A stretch of 64,000 nucleotides of DNA from Akkermansiaceae bacterium (GCA_015062005.1 SUVL01000005.1:45151-109150); one strand, 5' to 3'. Positions 25,294 to 38,842 are shown, numbered from the stretch's first letter. Made by a program: numbers and translations. Notes: generated by a model not told the origin, from the sequence alone.

Positions 25294-26385
25294 ATGGCCC
25301 GCATCCTCACAGCCCTGAGCGGCGGCGTAGACAGCGCCGCAGCCGCCGCCCTGCTCGTGGAGCAGGGCCACGAAGTCGTGGCGGCTTATATGAAGAACTG
25401 GGTGAACGAGGAAAACATACCGGGTGAATGCCCCTGGGAGCGCGACATTGAAGACGCCCTGGGTGTGTGCCGCAAGCTGGGCATCGAGTTCCGAGTGGTG
25501 GACCTCATCGAACAATACCGCCAGCGCATCGTCCATTACCTGATTGAGGGATACCGCAACGGCTCCACCCCGAACCCGGATGTGCTCTGCAACCGTGAGA
25601 TGAAGTTCGGCGTGCTGCTGGACTACGCCCTGGAGCAGGGGTTCGCCGGAGTGGCCACCGGCCACTATGCCCAGCGGCTCGATGTACCCGGCGAGGGCAG
25701 CTATATCCTCCGCGGGGCCGATGTGAACAAGGACCAGTCCTACTTCCTGGCCCTCATGCGCCCGGAGCAGGTGGCCCACGCCATCTTCCCCGTAGGCGGC
25801 ATCACCAAACCCCAGGTGCGCGAGATTGCACGCCGCTTCAACCTACCCAACGCCGAGAAAAAGGACTCCCAGGGCATCTGCTTCATCGGCCAGGTGAAGA
25901 TGAGCGATTTCCTGCGCCACTACCTGCCCGATAACCCCGGCGACATCGTGGACATCCACGGCCGAAAGCTCGGCCGGCACGATGGCCTGCACCTCTTCAC
26001 CATGGGCCAGCGCAAGGGGCACCATGTGGCCTCCCCTCGCGAGGGCGTGGCCTATGTGGTGGTTGGCAAGGACCTGGAGCGCAACCGCCTCATCCTCGGT
26101 TACGAAGGGGAGGAAACCCCCGGGCTCTACACCCGGAGCGCCATCGTCGGCGGCATTTCCAACACCCTGGCTCCCCTGCCCGTCCGCGTCATGGCCCAGC
26201 CCCGCTACCGCGCCGCTGCCGTGCCCTCCACCTGCACCCACCTGGGCGATGGCAGGGTTCAGCTCGATTTCGATTCCCCCGTGCGCGCCCTGGCCCTGGG
26301 CCAGGTCTGCGCCTTCTACGCCCCGGATGACCGGCGCGGCGAGAAATTGCTGGGCGGTGGCTTCTTCGAACTCCGGACAAGGTGA
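25294..26385 (+). CDS. mnmA: tRNA-specific 2-thiouridylase MnmA
   Basis: MnmA adenylates and thiolates U34 of tRNA-Lys, -Glu and -Gln. The 363-aa protein shows the PP-loop ALSGGVDSAAAA (residues 7-18), the first catalytic cysteine in NPDVLCNREMKFG (about 101), the second in SQGICFIG (about 197), and GHYAQR. The length and central motifs are standard. The stop TGA at 26383-26385 lies in the first bases of a degenerate hairpin element (GTGAGGATATCG), so the element's arrival may have reset the exact C-terminus. Confidence 0.95.
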   Translation: MARILTALSGGVDSAAAAALLVEQGHEVVAAYMKNWVNEENIPGECPWERDIEDALGVCRKLGIEFRVVDLIEQYRQRIVHYLIEGYRNGSTPNPDVLCNREMKFGVLLDYALEQGFAGVATGHYAQRLDVPGEGSYILRGADVNKDQSYFLALMRPEQVAHAIFPVGGITKPQVREIARRFNLPNAEKKDSQGICFIGQVKMSDFLRHYLPDNPGDIVDIHGRKLGRHDGLHLFTMGQRKGHHVASPREGVAYVVVGKDLERNRLILGYEGEETPGLYTRSAIVGGISNTLAPLPVRVMAQPRYRAAAVPSTCTHLGDGRVQLDFDSPVRALALGQVCAFYAPDDRRGEKLLGGGFFELRTR

Positions 26386-26656
26386 GGATATCGTCGGCCG
26401 CAGGCAGATAGCTTCCCTTCTCCGCAGGAGTCTGGATTTCGTTTCCCCTGCTCAATTTCATATCAGGGAACCGCGTGAACCGGGAAACGATGACACGGGC
26501 GGGAATGCGCCACCCGAATTTCCCCATGCTGGCTATATTGACGCGCCGAACGGTAATGGATAACGATATCCTGACCTGCGGTCAGGACGATATTCAGGCC
26601 TGCGGCCTGAACGATATCTTGCCTGCGGCAAGACGATATCCTCGCCTATGGCTCGG
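26384..26656. mobile_element. Degenerate, gene-less copy of the hairpin-array element
   Basis: The left end (26384-26440) keeps GAGGATATCGTC and a damaged CTCCGCAGGAGTCTGGAT-TTCGTTTCC module. The right end (about 26564-26656) is a clean array with four stems: CCTGACC-TGC-GGTCAGG, TTCAGGCC-TGC-GGCCTGAA, CTTGCC-TGC-GGCAAG and CCTCGCC-TAT-GGCTCGG. They are joined by ACGATAT. The last two stems match the right end of the 60.6-61.2 kb element. The ~120 bases between hold no convincing gene, only a short GTTTCCCGGTT match (inverted) to the other element's interior. The left part overlaps the mnmA stop and the right part abuts the autotransporter 3 terminator. Confidence 0.7.
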
Positions 26657-26661
26657 AATCG

Positions 26662-26694
26662 AAAAAAGCCCTCCCGGAAACCGGGAGGGCTTTT
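26662..26694 (-). terminator. Terminator of autotransporter 3
   Basis: The perfect stem GCCCTCCCGG / CCGGGAGGGC with loop AAA is followed leftward by six T. It lies 20 bases past the stop codon. Confidence 0.9.
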
Positions 26695-26713
26695 GAAGAC
26701 ATGTAACCCTTCT

Positions 26714-29700
26714 TTAGAAGGTCAGGCCGATGCCCACATTAGCGCTCTGCTCGGTGGCCTTGCTGCGGAACTCGGCGGAGTAGCCGGCGTTCAGGTCAAG
26801 GGTCTCGGTGAGCTGCCAGTTGAAGCCGGCGCCAATCTGGAAGGCATCGCGACCAGGCAGCGCAGACTTGCCCGTGGCAGTGCGCTTACCCTCAGCGGTC
26901 ACCTCGGCAGCGGAGCGGTCCACATCATTGATGTAGGCGATGCTGGCATAGGGAGTGAAGCCATCGAAGTCCTTGCTCACGGTCACACCCACCTTGACGG
27001 AGAGGTTGCTGTAGTCCTCATCGGCGGTGTAATCAGCGGTGTAGAACTTGCCCGTCTCGGAGAAGTCGTCCATGCCAGCGGTGGTGTATTCCACACCCAC
27101 ATAGGGAGTGAAGACTACGCCGCAATCGGTGGTGATATCGCGGGAGAGAGAGGCACTGATTACCCAGGCATCAGAATCCCACTCAGCATCAGCGGTATGA
27201 CCCTTCTTGATGTTGGTGCGGGTGCTGTCGTTCTCGAACATGCCGTAGGCGGCAAAGGCATTGAGCTTCACATCGTTCAGCAGGCCCTTGGTCTTGAACT
27301 TGTGTACACCGTAGATACCAATCATCTTGGCATCCTGGTCGATGCTGCCGCCATCATAGTAGCCGTTACCCTCCTCGGCTTCATTCTCGCCCCAAGAGCA
27401 GCCAAAGGCCACACCGATCACGGTGTTCTTGGTGAAGGCATGGTCCACGCCCACGGCGGCACCCCAGTTGCTGTAGTCGTAGCCGTTGGTTACGGAGCCG
27501 CTGTCGATGCTGTTGGACATGCCAAGAGCGCTGGCCCAGGTGCGGGTGGTGCCGGCCTCACGCAGGAAAGCCTGAGACTGAGCCAGGCGACCGAAGCTCA
27601 GCACGGTCTCACCGGCGCTCACCAGGGAGTTGGCCACGCGGGTCGGCTCCTCCAGGTACTCGCTGATTACGCGCACAACGTGGTCAGTGAACAGGGCGCT
27701 GGCATCCCACTCCATACCATCGGGAAGCTCAGGCAGCGTTTCTGTCAGCACGCGGAAGTTTTCTCCCTGCACCAGTTCACCACCATCCTGGATGTCCACG
27801 AAGGTAATGGTAGAATCATCCGTAAAGTACTTGCCCAGTTCCTTGCGGGCAGCCTCGCGGTCAACGTCCACGAACTTACCGCTTGCTTCGTCAAACTCCT
27901 GATAAGAGAACACGACATCGCCGTTCAGCGTCACAGGACCCGCGACAACGAGCTGGGAAATAGCACCCCATTCACCATCAGCAGCACCATCCTTGCGCTC
28001 TTCTGCGGTAAGATCCTTGGCATCGCCGGTCTTCTTGTAGTCTTCCCAGTCATTAGAGTCAACGATAAGATAGAAGTTGGTCTTGCCGTCCACAGTAAGT
28101 TCGCTGGCAGTGAACTTGCCCGGGGAGTTACCCACGGTGAAGGTGGTACCCTCCTTCATGTGGATGTTCTTCAGGTGACCTGTACCCTTGAGGTGAGCAC
28201 CGTGATCGAATACAATCTGCTGGCCGTGCTTCTCGTGACCGCGGTCATCCAGCACGGGCTTACCGGCGTCATCCTTCAGCACTTTGTCCATGCCCAGAGT
28301 AGTGCCTTCACCACTCATCTGCACCAGAGTATTGGCACCAGCAATGGTGGTTGTACCCAGCTCGTCCTCTTCCTTACCGTTGCTGGCGTACACCTTCTCG
28401 AACTCCACCTTGGAGCCGTTGGTGATGTGAACGGTGGTCGTGGCGGCGGTGGCAGCATCAGCATTGGCCTCGCCAATCATGCTGCCGGTTTCCATGTGGG
28501 CAGACTCCTTGTTCTCAACGCGCACGGTTTCAATTTCGATTGTCTTGTTGCCATCTGCATCTTCCTTTTCCACTTCCACCTGCACATCCTGGAACTCGAT
28601 ATCATCGTCGTGGCTGCCGCCCACCTTCAGGTTAACGCCATCGAAAGTAAGAGTAGCACCCTCTTTCACCACAAAGTTGTGAGTGGAGTGCATATTCAGG
28701 TTGCCCAGGGTCACATTGGAATCGGCTTTCACCTCCACCAGGTCGATGGTCTGCACCTTCTTGTCCATACCGTCGTCTGTCTTCAGGATCTCACCCTTCA
28801 GATTATCAGCAAAGCCCAGGTGGTTGGTGTCCTTGTTTTCAGCGACACCAGCCTGCTTACTTTCGCCGGAGAACACAAGGGCCAGACCAGAGGTGCCGGC
28901 GGTCTTGGAGGAAACAACCGCGCCGGCACCTTCATCCTTGGTCACCTGCTTCACTACCACGGTCTCCACCACCAGGCCGGTGCTCTCAGTAAGGCCGGAG
29001 CCCACAATGATGTTCACAGGATTGGCTTCCTCTTTGCTGCCAGAACCCACGGTATTGTCCTTTTCTGTTTCCACCACCACGGTCTGCAGAGTGGGAGCAG
29101 GAGCGGAGGAGCTGGTATCCTTACCCAAGATAGCATCGGCAAGTGCGCTATCCTTCTCGATGGTAGAGGTATCAACCGTCTTTTCTTCAGTCACCAGAGT
29201 CTGTTTCTCATACTCCAGGGTCACACTGGTCTCAGACTCTTCAGTCTTGACATCGGTTTCCGTTCTCAGATACTCAGCCATCTTGGTGAACTTCATCTGG
29301 CTTACGGCGTTATCTGCGTAGTCAGAGGTGAACCACAGCTTGTTGCTGGTACCGTTGATATCAATGTAAGACTCAGTCCAGTTGATACCTGTAGACTTCT
29401 GATCAGCATTAACCAGAGAAATATCATTCGCGTCGTCAGCGGTAGCGTCCAAAGTACCACTGGTCAGGAAAGTCAGGTCCTTGCCCACCAGGTCTGCGGT
29501 ATTGCTCATATCAAGCGTCACCTTGACCGCATCCTTGTTTTCCGGAGTCAGCTCCAGATTCACAACAGTGCCATTCACAGTGGTCTTATCCACTGCAATG
29601 GTGGTGGTACCTTCACCGGTAAGAGAATTACCCTCGACACGACCAGCACCGGTAATAGTGATGTCCTTGTTGTTGGTGATGACAGTGACTTCCGTCTGAC

Positions 29701-31522
29701 CGGTGATAGTCCAGGAACCATTGTTGGTCCAGTAACCGCTACCATCCGTGGTCACAGCACCAGTCACTACCTTACCAGTGGAGGTGATGGTACCATTATT
29801 GGCAATGGAGCCCTCAGTGCTGGTGAGGTCCCCGATATTCCAGATAGTGCCACCGGCATTGGTGATGGTACCCTTGTTAATGGCAGAGACGGTATCGAGG
29901 GTGTTCGTATTGGTAATGGTACCAGCGTTTTCGAGCTCGGTGATAAAGAGCGAGTTGCTATTCGTTACAGTACCAAGGTTAGACATGGACTCCGCAACCA
30001 GGACACCAGCGTTGGTGATGGTGGCGTTGTTGGTGAGGGAACCGGCCTCAAGTTCGGCACCAGTCTTCACATCGACCTTACCGCTGTTAACCAGCGTGTC
30101 GATTGTCAGCGTACCGCCCGTAGCCGTGATACCGGCGCCTTCGGCAACCATAGCAGAAGCCACGTCGGTGGTACCAGCGTTCACCAGCTGACCAGCTTCA
30201 TCGAGGATGAGCTCGCCGGTCACCTTGGTGGTGCCAGTGGAAGAAGTGGTGAGCTTGCCACCCAGGACGGTGGCCTTGCCCAGCGTGGTGGTGCCGTTGG
30301 CGGCGGTGAGCACGCTGCTGGTGCCGGTGATATAGGCTTCCTTGGCATCGAGGGTGCCGCCGTTCACACTGGCGGTGCCGGTGCCCTTGTAGCCCACGTA
30401 CAGTTTATCAGCGGTCACGCTGCCTTCGGTTACAAGAGAACCTGTACCCGTTACCTGGTTGCCGATAACGATATCATCGGCAGTGATGTCAGCGGCGGAG
30501 ATGACAGAGCCCTTGCCGGCATCGCCAATGGTCAGCAAGCCAGTCTCAATGGTGCCACCGGCAGCATTGATGGTACCGCTACCACCGTTTTCGTCACCCA
30601 GAGTGATATAGTCAGCGGTAAGGGAGCTTTCGCCAGCCAGCTCGATAACACCCTGGCCTGCTTCACCCACCACGAGGTTTTCGGCCTCTACATCGGAATC
30701 CTCTACACAGATGGTGCCCTTGGCGCCGGAGGTAAGGCCCAGCACAACATCCTCCATCGTCAGCGTGCTGCCATTGTGGACGTGGATGGTACCCTGGGCA
30801 CCGATTTCACCCACGATGGTCTGGTCATAGAAGGTTGCGGTACTGTTATCCAGATTGAGGTCGGAAACGCCGGCTTCATGGCCGATGGAGGTAAGATCCT
30901 TGGCACCACCGGCAGCACCCACAGTAATCGAGGAATTGGTCAGGGAAACGGCATCCACGCTCCCGGCCACCTGACCGGCACCGTTGTGGTAACCCACACG
31001 GAAAACGGCAGCGGTCTTCTTATCCGTACCCACCGTAATGGTGCTTTCAACAGCGTCGATGATGCCGGTACCGGCGTAGCCGCCCACGGTCAGTTCAGAA
31101 GCGGCCGTAACCTTGCCACCGTCAATATCAAGAGTACCGTTGCACTGCTTCTGGGAAAGGCCCACATGAAGCTTGTCAACATTCACCGAGGAGGTAACGT
31201 TGAGAGTACCGTCATTGGCGGTACCACCGTTAGAATTGTGGCCCGTGCCACCAACGAAGATGATGCCATTCTTGCTGTTGTAGGTGCTGTCAGTCAGGTC
31301 AACACTGGCAGAACCCTCATAGGAACCAATAGTCAGCGTACCAGACTTATGCTTGTTCCAGATATCGTTCCAGTCCTTTTCTGTAAGCACACCTTCGCCA
31401 GTGACGTAGGCGTCTGTCTTATTGAACTTGGTGGTCAGGGCGGCCTCTGCGGTATGCAGGGTTACCATCGCCATGGCGGCCATAAGGGCCCGGCGCAGTG
31501 TGAGATTCAGATGGAGTTTCAT
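26714..31522 (-). CDS. Giant autotransporter with repetitive beta-helical passenger, paralogue 3
   Basis: A 1602-aa protein. The signal peptide is MKLHLNLTLRRALMAAMAMV with cleavage likely after AEA. A long passenger carries short Thr/Asn-Gly repeats typical of autotransporter beta-helices (TITNAGVLV, GTVTNSNSL, GTITNTNTL, GTITNAGGT, near residues 490-590). A second Glu/Val-rich passenger zone lies around residues 760-1000, and a C-terminal barrel (from about 1300) ends in NVGIGLTF. FTVGNSPGKFTASELTVDG near residue 1130 is the autotransporter-associated beta-strand motif. The barrel is not closely related to those of the 14-22 kb pair; only the MKLHL start is shared. It has its own promoter and terminator. 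Confidence 0.9.
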   Translation of the reverse strand: MKLHLNLTLRRALMAAMAMVTLHTAEAALTTKFNKTDAYVTGEGVLTEKDWNDIWNKHKSGTLTIGSYEGSASVDLTDSTYNSKNGIIFVGGTGHNSNGGTANDGTLNVTSSVNVDKLHVGLSQKQCNGTLDIDGGKVTAASELTVGGYAGTGIIDAVESTITVGTDKKTAAVFRVGYHNGAGQVAGSVDAVSLTNSSITVGAAGGAKDLTSIGHEAGVSDLNLDNSTATFYDQTIVGEIGAQGTIHVHNGSTLTMEDVVLGLTSGAKGTICVEDSDVEAENLVVGEAGQGVIELAGESSLTADYITLGDENGGSGTINAAGGTIETGLLTIGDAGKGSVISAADITADDIVIGNQVTGTGSLVTEGSVTADKLYVGYKGTGTASVNGGTLDAKEAYITGTSSVLTAANGTTTLGKATVLGGKLTTSSTGTTKVTGELILDEAGQLVNAGTTDVASAMVAEGAGITATGGTLTIDTLVNSGKVDVKTGAELEAGSLTNNATITNAGVLVAESMSNLGTVTNSNSLFITELENAGTITNTNTLDTVSAINKGTITNAGGTIWNIGDLTSTEGSIANNGTITSTGKVVTGAVTTDGSGYWTNNGSWTITGQTEVTVITNNKDITITGAGRVEGNSLTGEGTTTIAVDKTTVNGTVVNLELTPENKDAVKVTLDMSNTADLVGKDLTFLTSGTLDATADDANDISLVNADQKSTGINWTESYIDINGTSNKLWFTSDYADNAVSQMKFTKMAEYLRTETDVKTEESETSVTLEYEKQTLVTEEKTVDTSTIEKDSALADAILGKDTSSSAPAPTLQTVVVETEKDNTVGSGSKEEANPVNIIVGSGLTESTGLVVETVVVKQVTKDEGAGAVVSSKTAGTSGLALVFSGESKQAGVAENKDTNHLGFADNLKGEILKTDDGMDKKVQTIDLVEVKADSNVTLGNLNMHSTHNFVVKEGATLTFDGVNLKVGGSHDDDIEFQDVQVEVEKEDADGNKTIEIETVRVENKESAHMETGSMIGEANADAATAATTTVHITNGSKVEFEKVYASNGKEEDELGTTTIAGANTLVQMSGEGTTLGMDKVLKDDAGKPVLDDRGHEKHGQQIVFDHGAHLKGTGHLKNIHMKEGTTFTVGNSPGKFTASELTVDGKTNFYLIVDSNDWEDYKKTGDAKDLTAEERKDGAADGEWGAISQLVVAGPVTLNGDVVFSYQEFDEASGKFVDVDREAARKELGKYFTDDSTITFVDIQDGGELVQGENFRVLTETLPELPDGMEWDASALFTDHVVRVISEYLEEPTRVANSLVSAGETVLSFGRLAQSQAFLREAGTTRTWASALGMSNSIDSGSVTNGYDYSNWGAAVGVDHAFTKNTVIGVAFGCSWGENEAEEGNGYYDGGSIDQDAKMIGIYGVHKFKTKGLLNDVKLNAFAAYGMFENDSTRTNIKKGHTADAEWDSDAWVISASLSRDITTDCGVVFTPYVGVEYTTAGMDDFSETGKFYTADYTADEDYSNLSVKVGVTVSKDFDGFTPYASIAYINDVDRSAAEVTAEGKRTATGKSALPGRDAFQIGAGFNWQLTETLDLNAGYSAEFRSKATEQSANVGIGLTF

Positions 31523-31584
31523 AATATTGAAAGAAAATGAAATAGTGTGGATACAGCGATTCCTATGTTAAGAAGCCACTTGAG

Positions 31585-31613
31585 AGAATAACGGAAGAGT
31601 CAAGCCTTGTAAA
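31585..31613 (-). promoter_or_regulatory. Predicted promoter of autotransporter 3
   Basis: TTTACA and TATTCT spaced by 17 bases, about 63 bases before the ATG. The spacer differs from the GGGGG-N-TTTTGG spacer of the other two autotransporters. Confidence 0.5.
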
Positions 31614-31679
31614 GCGAAATTTCTCGAAAATGCTGTATTTAATACAATTATTTGTATTGTTACGCATTCAGGAAACAAA

Positions 31680-31702
31680 AGAACCCGCAAAAAGCGGGTT
31701 CT
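31680..31702 (-). terminator. Terminator of the beta-galactosidase gene
   Basis: AGAACCCGC pairs with GCGGGTTCT around AAAAA, followed leftward by TTTGTTTCC. Confidence 0.75.
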
Positions 31703-31723
31703 TCTGCCGGAATTGCTTCCATT

Positions 31724-36165
<4,442 letters not shown>

Positions 36166-36204
36166 GTTAAAAGAACTTTTACCACATTGCCGGTCTTTTT
36201 TTTC

Positions 36205-36233
36205 TTGTTAGAACATGCCCAAAATGGTAAAAT
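36205..36233 (+). promoter_or_regulatory. Predicted promoter of the sugar transferase gene
   Basis: TTGTTA and TAAAAT spaced by 17 bases. A GGGGGTGGAG stretch between the -10 and ATG 36247 could act as a ribosome-binding site, one of few in the window. Confidence 0.5.
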
Positions 36234-36246
36234 GGGGGTGGAGATT

Positions 36247-37653
36247 ATGACCCGGGGTAGCAAATTTTATCGTCAAAGTTTTTATCCTCTGCTGGATTTG
36301 ATACTGGCAGGCATTTTTGCCTATTTCTCACCATACGTGACGAATTGGATTGCTCCTGTGTTCGGATGGAAAGAAGGAGCATTTTTCAATTTATTTCTGG
36401 CATCACCCTTCCTGGCAGGGGCAGCGCTCATGTCCATACCGGTTACACTGCGCCACGTAGGCTTCTACCGCAAACAGAACCTGCAGCGTATCGGGAATGC
36501 ACTGCGCCAGCTGCTGGCATTTGCCACCTACTACCTCTGCGCGATGGGGGTGTATACAGCATTTTCCGAAACACCCTTCTACAACAGCCAGATTCTGCTG
36601 ATAAACCTGATTGGCATCACCCTGGTCCTCTTCCTGCGTTACCTGCTGGTGCGATTCACCATCCTGCGGCGCAGCAATGCGGAGCAGTACCGCCGGCAGG
36701 TTATTCTGGCCGGCGAAGCCACGAGCATACAGAAAGGCTGGAACGCCTTGCCTGAGCACTGGCGCAATAATTTTCACGTAGTCGGCACCTTCCACGATGC
36801 CAGCGATAACGAGCAGGAAGTGCAGCAGGTCATCAAACAACAGAACGTGACAGCGCTGTACGTATTCGGTGGCCTTGCCGCCCACCATGACTTTGCTCCC
36901 ATCATCGAGCAATGCGAAGTACAGGGAATTGATGTGAACCTGGTGCTGCGCGACCGCTTATCCTCGAGCCTGCGAGTAGGGCTGAACGAAGTAGGCGACT
37001 CGCGCATGGTGGTGCTGAGTTCCACCCCGGAAGTCTCGTGGTCCATGATATTCAAGGAAATACTCGACCGTCTGATTGCCCTTTGCATTCTCGTATGCTC
37101 CTCACCGCTGTGGCTGGTGGCAGCCATCGGCATCAAGCTGAGCGACCCGCAGGGGCCTGTATTTTTCCGCCAGCGCCGTTCCGGGCTGTATGGCCGCGTG
37201 TTCCACATGTGGAAATTCCGCTCCATGTATGTGGACGCCGAGGCGCGCCTGGAAGAAGTCAAGGCCAAGTACGGCAACGAGATGAACGGCCCCATCTTCA
37301 AACTGACCAACGACCCGCGCATTTTCAAGTTCGGCCATTTCATCCGCAAAACCTCGATTGATGAGTTACCGCAGCTGCTCAACATTCTGTGTGGAGATAT
37401 GAGCATCGTGGGGCCGCGGCCGCTGCCCGTGTATGAAACGGAGGCATTCCCGAAAATTGAGCACCGCCGCCGCCTGAGCGTCAAACCAGGGCTCACCTGC
37501 TTCTGGCAGATTGAGGACCGCAGTGACAATGGCGATTTCGACAACATGGTAGCCAAGGATTTGCGCTATATTGACGAGTGGAGCCTGTGGCTGGATATCA
37601 AACTCTTCTTCCGCACCATTCCTGCCGTATTATTCGGCAAGGGCGCCAAGTAA
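36247..37653 (+). CDS. Polyprenyl-phosphate sugar-1-phosphate transferase (exopolysaccharide initiation)
   Basis: A 468-aa integral membrane enzyme of the WbaP/WcaJ type. It links a sugar-1-phosphate to undecaprenyl phosphate, the first step of exopolysaccharide or glycan synthesis. It has four N-terminal membrane segments (within about 1-140), a Rossmann-like cytoplasmic middle (about 150-260), and a C-terminal catalytic domain. That domain shows GPVFFRQRRSG, FHMWKFRSMYVDAE, the acidic ..SIDELPQLLNIL and GPRPLPVYE. The ATG 36247 (MTRGSKFY) has a GGAG site; an upstream frame start at 36187 would precede the promoter. No other glycan genes adjoin, so the sugar is unknown. Confidence 0.9.
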   Translation: MTRGSKFYRQSFYPLLDLILAGIFAYFSPYVTNWIAPVFGWKEGAFFNLFLASPFLAGAALMSIPVTLRHVGFYRKQNLQRIGNALRQLLAFATYYLCAMGVYTAFSETPFYNSQILLINLIGITLVLFLRYLLVRFTILRRSNAEQYRRQVILAGEATSIQKGWNALPEHWRNNFHVVGTFHDASDNEQEVQQVIKQQNVTALYVFGGLAAHHDFAPIIEQCEVQGIDVNLVLRDRLSSSLRVGLNEVGDSRMVVLSSTPEVSWSMIFKEILDRLIALCILVCSSPLWLVAAIGIKLSDPQGPVFFRQRRSGLYGRVFHMWKFRSMYVDAEARLEEVKAKYGNEMNGPIFKLTNDPRIFKFGHFIRKTSIDELPQLLNILCGDMSIVGPRPLPVYETEAFPKIEHRRRLSVKPGLTCFWQIEDRSDNGDFDNMVAKDLRYIDEWSLWLDIKLFFRTIPAVLFGKGAK

Positions 37654-37658
37654 GGTCC

Positions 37659-38132
37659 ATGTTCCATATTGTCCTCTACCACCCGGAGATTCCTCATAAC
37701 ACCGGTGCGGCCGGTCGGCTGGCGGTAGCGACGGATGCGCAACTGCACCTGGTCAAGCCCCTCGGGTTCAGTCTGGATGAAAAGCACGTGCGCCGCACGG
37801 GGCTGGACTACTGGAAGCACGTGAACCTGCAACTCTGGGATTCACTGGAAGAACTTGAAGCAGCCGCAGCACCCGGCGCGCGCTTCTGGTACCTCTCCAC
37901 CAAGGCAACCCACAGCATCTGGGAACCCAGCCTGCCCGTGCAGGATGGTGATTACTTCGTATTCGGGCCTGAATCCAAGGGACTGCCGGAGCGCTGGATT
38001 GCCACCCACCCGGAAACCGCCCTGCGCATTCCCATGCCGGGGGAACGCGCCCGCTCACTCAATCTTTCCACCTCCATCGCCATCATGCTCTATGAAGGGC
38101 TGCGGCGCACCCTGCCCGAAGGCCAGTTATGA
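37659..38132 (+). CDS. trmL: tRNA (cytidine(34)-2'-O)-methyltransferase TrmL
   Basis: A SPOUT-family enzyme that 2'-O-methylates the wobble base of tRNA-Leu isoacceptors. At 157 aa it is the minimal TrmL type: N-terminal IVLYHPEIPHNTGAAGRLA, then YFVFGPESKGLP (about 106) and the knot motif IPMPGERARSLNLSTSIAIM at the C-terminus. The start lies five bases past the sugar transferase stop. Its stop overlaps the next start (ATGA at 38129-38132), indicating translational coupling. Confidence 0.93.
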   Translation: MFHIVLYHPEIPHNTGAAGRLAVATDAQLHLVKPLGFSLDEKHVRRTGLDYWKHVNLQLWDSLEELEAAAAPGARFWYLSTKATHSIWEPSLPVQDGDYFVFGPESKGLPERWIATHPETALRIPMPGERARSLNLSTSIAIMLYEGLRRTLPEGQL

Positions 38133-38695
38133 AAAACATCGTCTACTTTGACCTGGAAACCCGCCGCTCCGCCGCCGAAGTGGGCGGCTGGCACGAAACT
38201 GCCAAAATGGGTGTTTCGGTGGCCGTCACCTTCTCCACCAAGGACAACGCCTACCATATCTACACCGAAGAGCAGATGCCGGAACTCATCGAGGAGCTGC
38301 GCAACGCCGACCTCGTGGTGGGCTACAACCACATCGAGTTCGATTACGGCGTACTCCAGGCCTTCACCTTCTGGACCGTGGCCGATGTGACCAACAACCT
38401 GGACATCTGCACCTATCTGTCCTCCCGGCTGGGGCACCGTCTCAAGCTCGACTCCGTGGCCAAGGTAACCCTGGGTGGCAACTCCAAGACGGCAGAAGGG
38501 ACAGATGCCCTCAAATGGTGGGCTGAGTACGAAAAGAGCGGCGACGCCCAGAAGATGCTGGATATCGCCCGCTACTGCTGCTACGATGTGAAGGTAACCA
38601 TGGAGGTATACAAATTCGGCGCAGAGAACGGCTACGTGGTGTATGAGAACAAGAAGGGCGAGCCGGAGCGGATTGAGGTTGACTGGGAGCTCTGA
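38129..38695 (+). CDS. DEDD-type 3'-5' exonuclease-like (RNase H-fold) protein
   Basis: A 188-aa protein with the acidic residues of DEDD exonucleases: FDLET (residues 7-11, exo I), GYNHIEFDYG (about 68-77, exo II) and YCCYDVKVT (about 153, exo III with Tyr five before Asp). It most resembles the RNase_H_2/YprB-like group acting on DNA or RNA ends; the substrate is not known. It overlaps the trmL stop by four bases, so the two are translationally coupled. No binding domain is attached. Confidence 0.75.
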   Translation: MKNIVYFDLETRRSAAEVGGWHETAKMGVSVAVTFSTKDNAYHIYTEEQMPELIEELRNADLVVGYNHIEFDYGVLQAFTFWTVADVTNNLDICTYLSSRLGHRLKLDSVAKVTLGGNSKTAEGTDALKWWAEYEKSGDAQKMLDIARYCCYDVKVTMEVYKFGAENGYVVYENKKGEPERIEVDWEL

Positions 38696-38842
38696 GTTCA
38701 AACCCGAAAAGTACTCCCAGTGCCTGAACAAGTCATTCTGCGGGTTGTACTCCCCCCCCTGAACACAGCCAACATTCAGATGCAGATGAATGACAACAAA
38801 TTCACTTCCCATGCATCCTAAAAACCGCTATAACTGAATTCG

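Noticed and set aside
24751..25779. Leftward 342-codon frame across mnmA, the RHH gene and the repeat gap
   Set aside because: It is antisense to two supported genes and ends in the ATTGAC repeat; composition is shadow-like.
26564..26656. CRISPR-like array
   Set aside because: The constant unit is only 7-8 bases and the variable parts are self-complementary stems, not unique spacers of even length; no cas gene is near.
26648..31540. A 1630-codon open frame antisense to autotransporter 3
   Set aside because: It mirrors the real gene almost end to end, has His/Gly/Ala-rich shadow composition and no signal or domain. Similar antisense frames over alaS (4476-7217), beta-galactosidase (31652-36211) and nifJ (43093-46437) come from biased codon use that avoids antisense stops.
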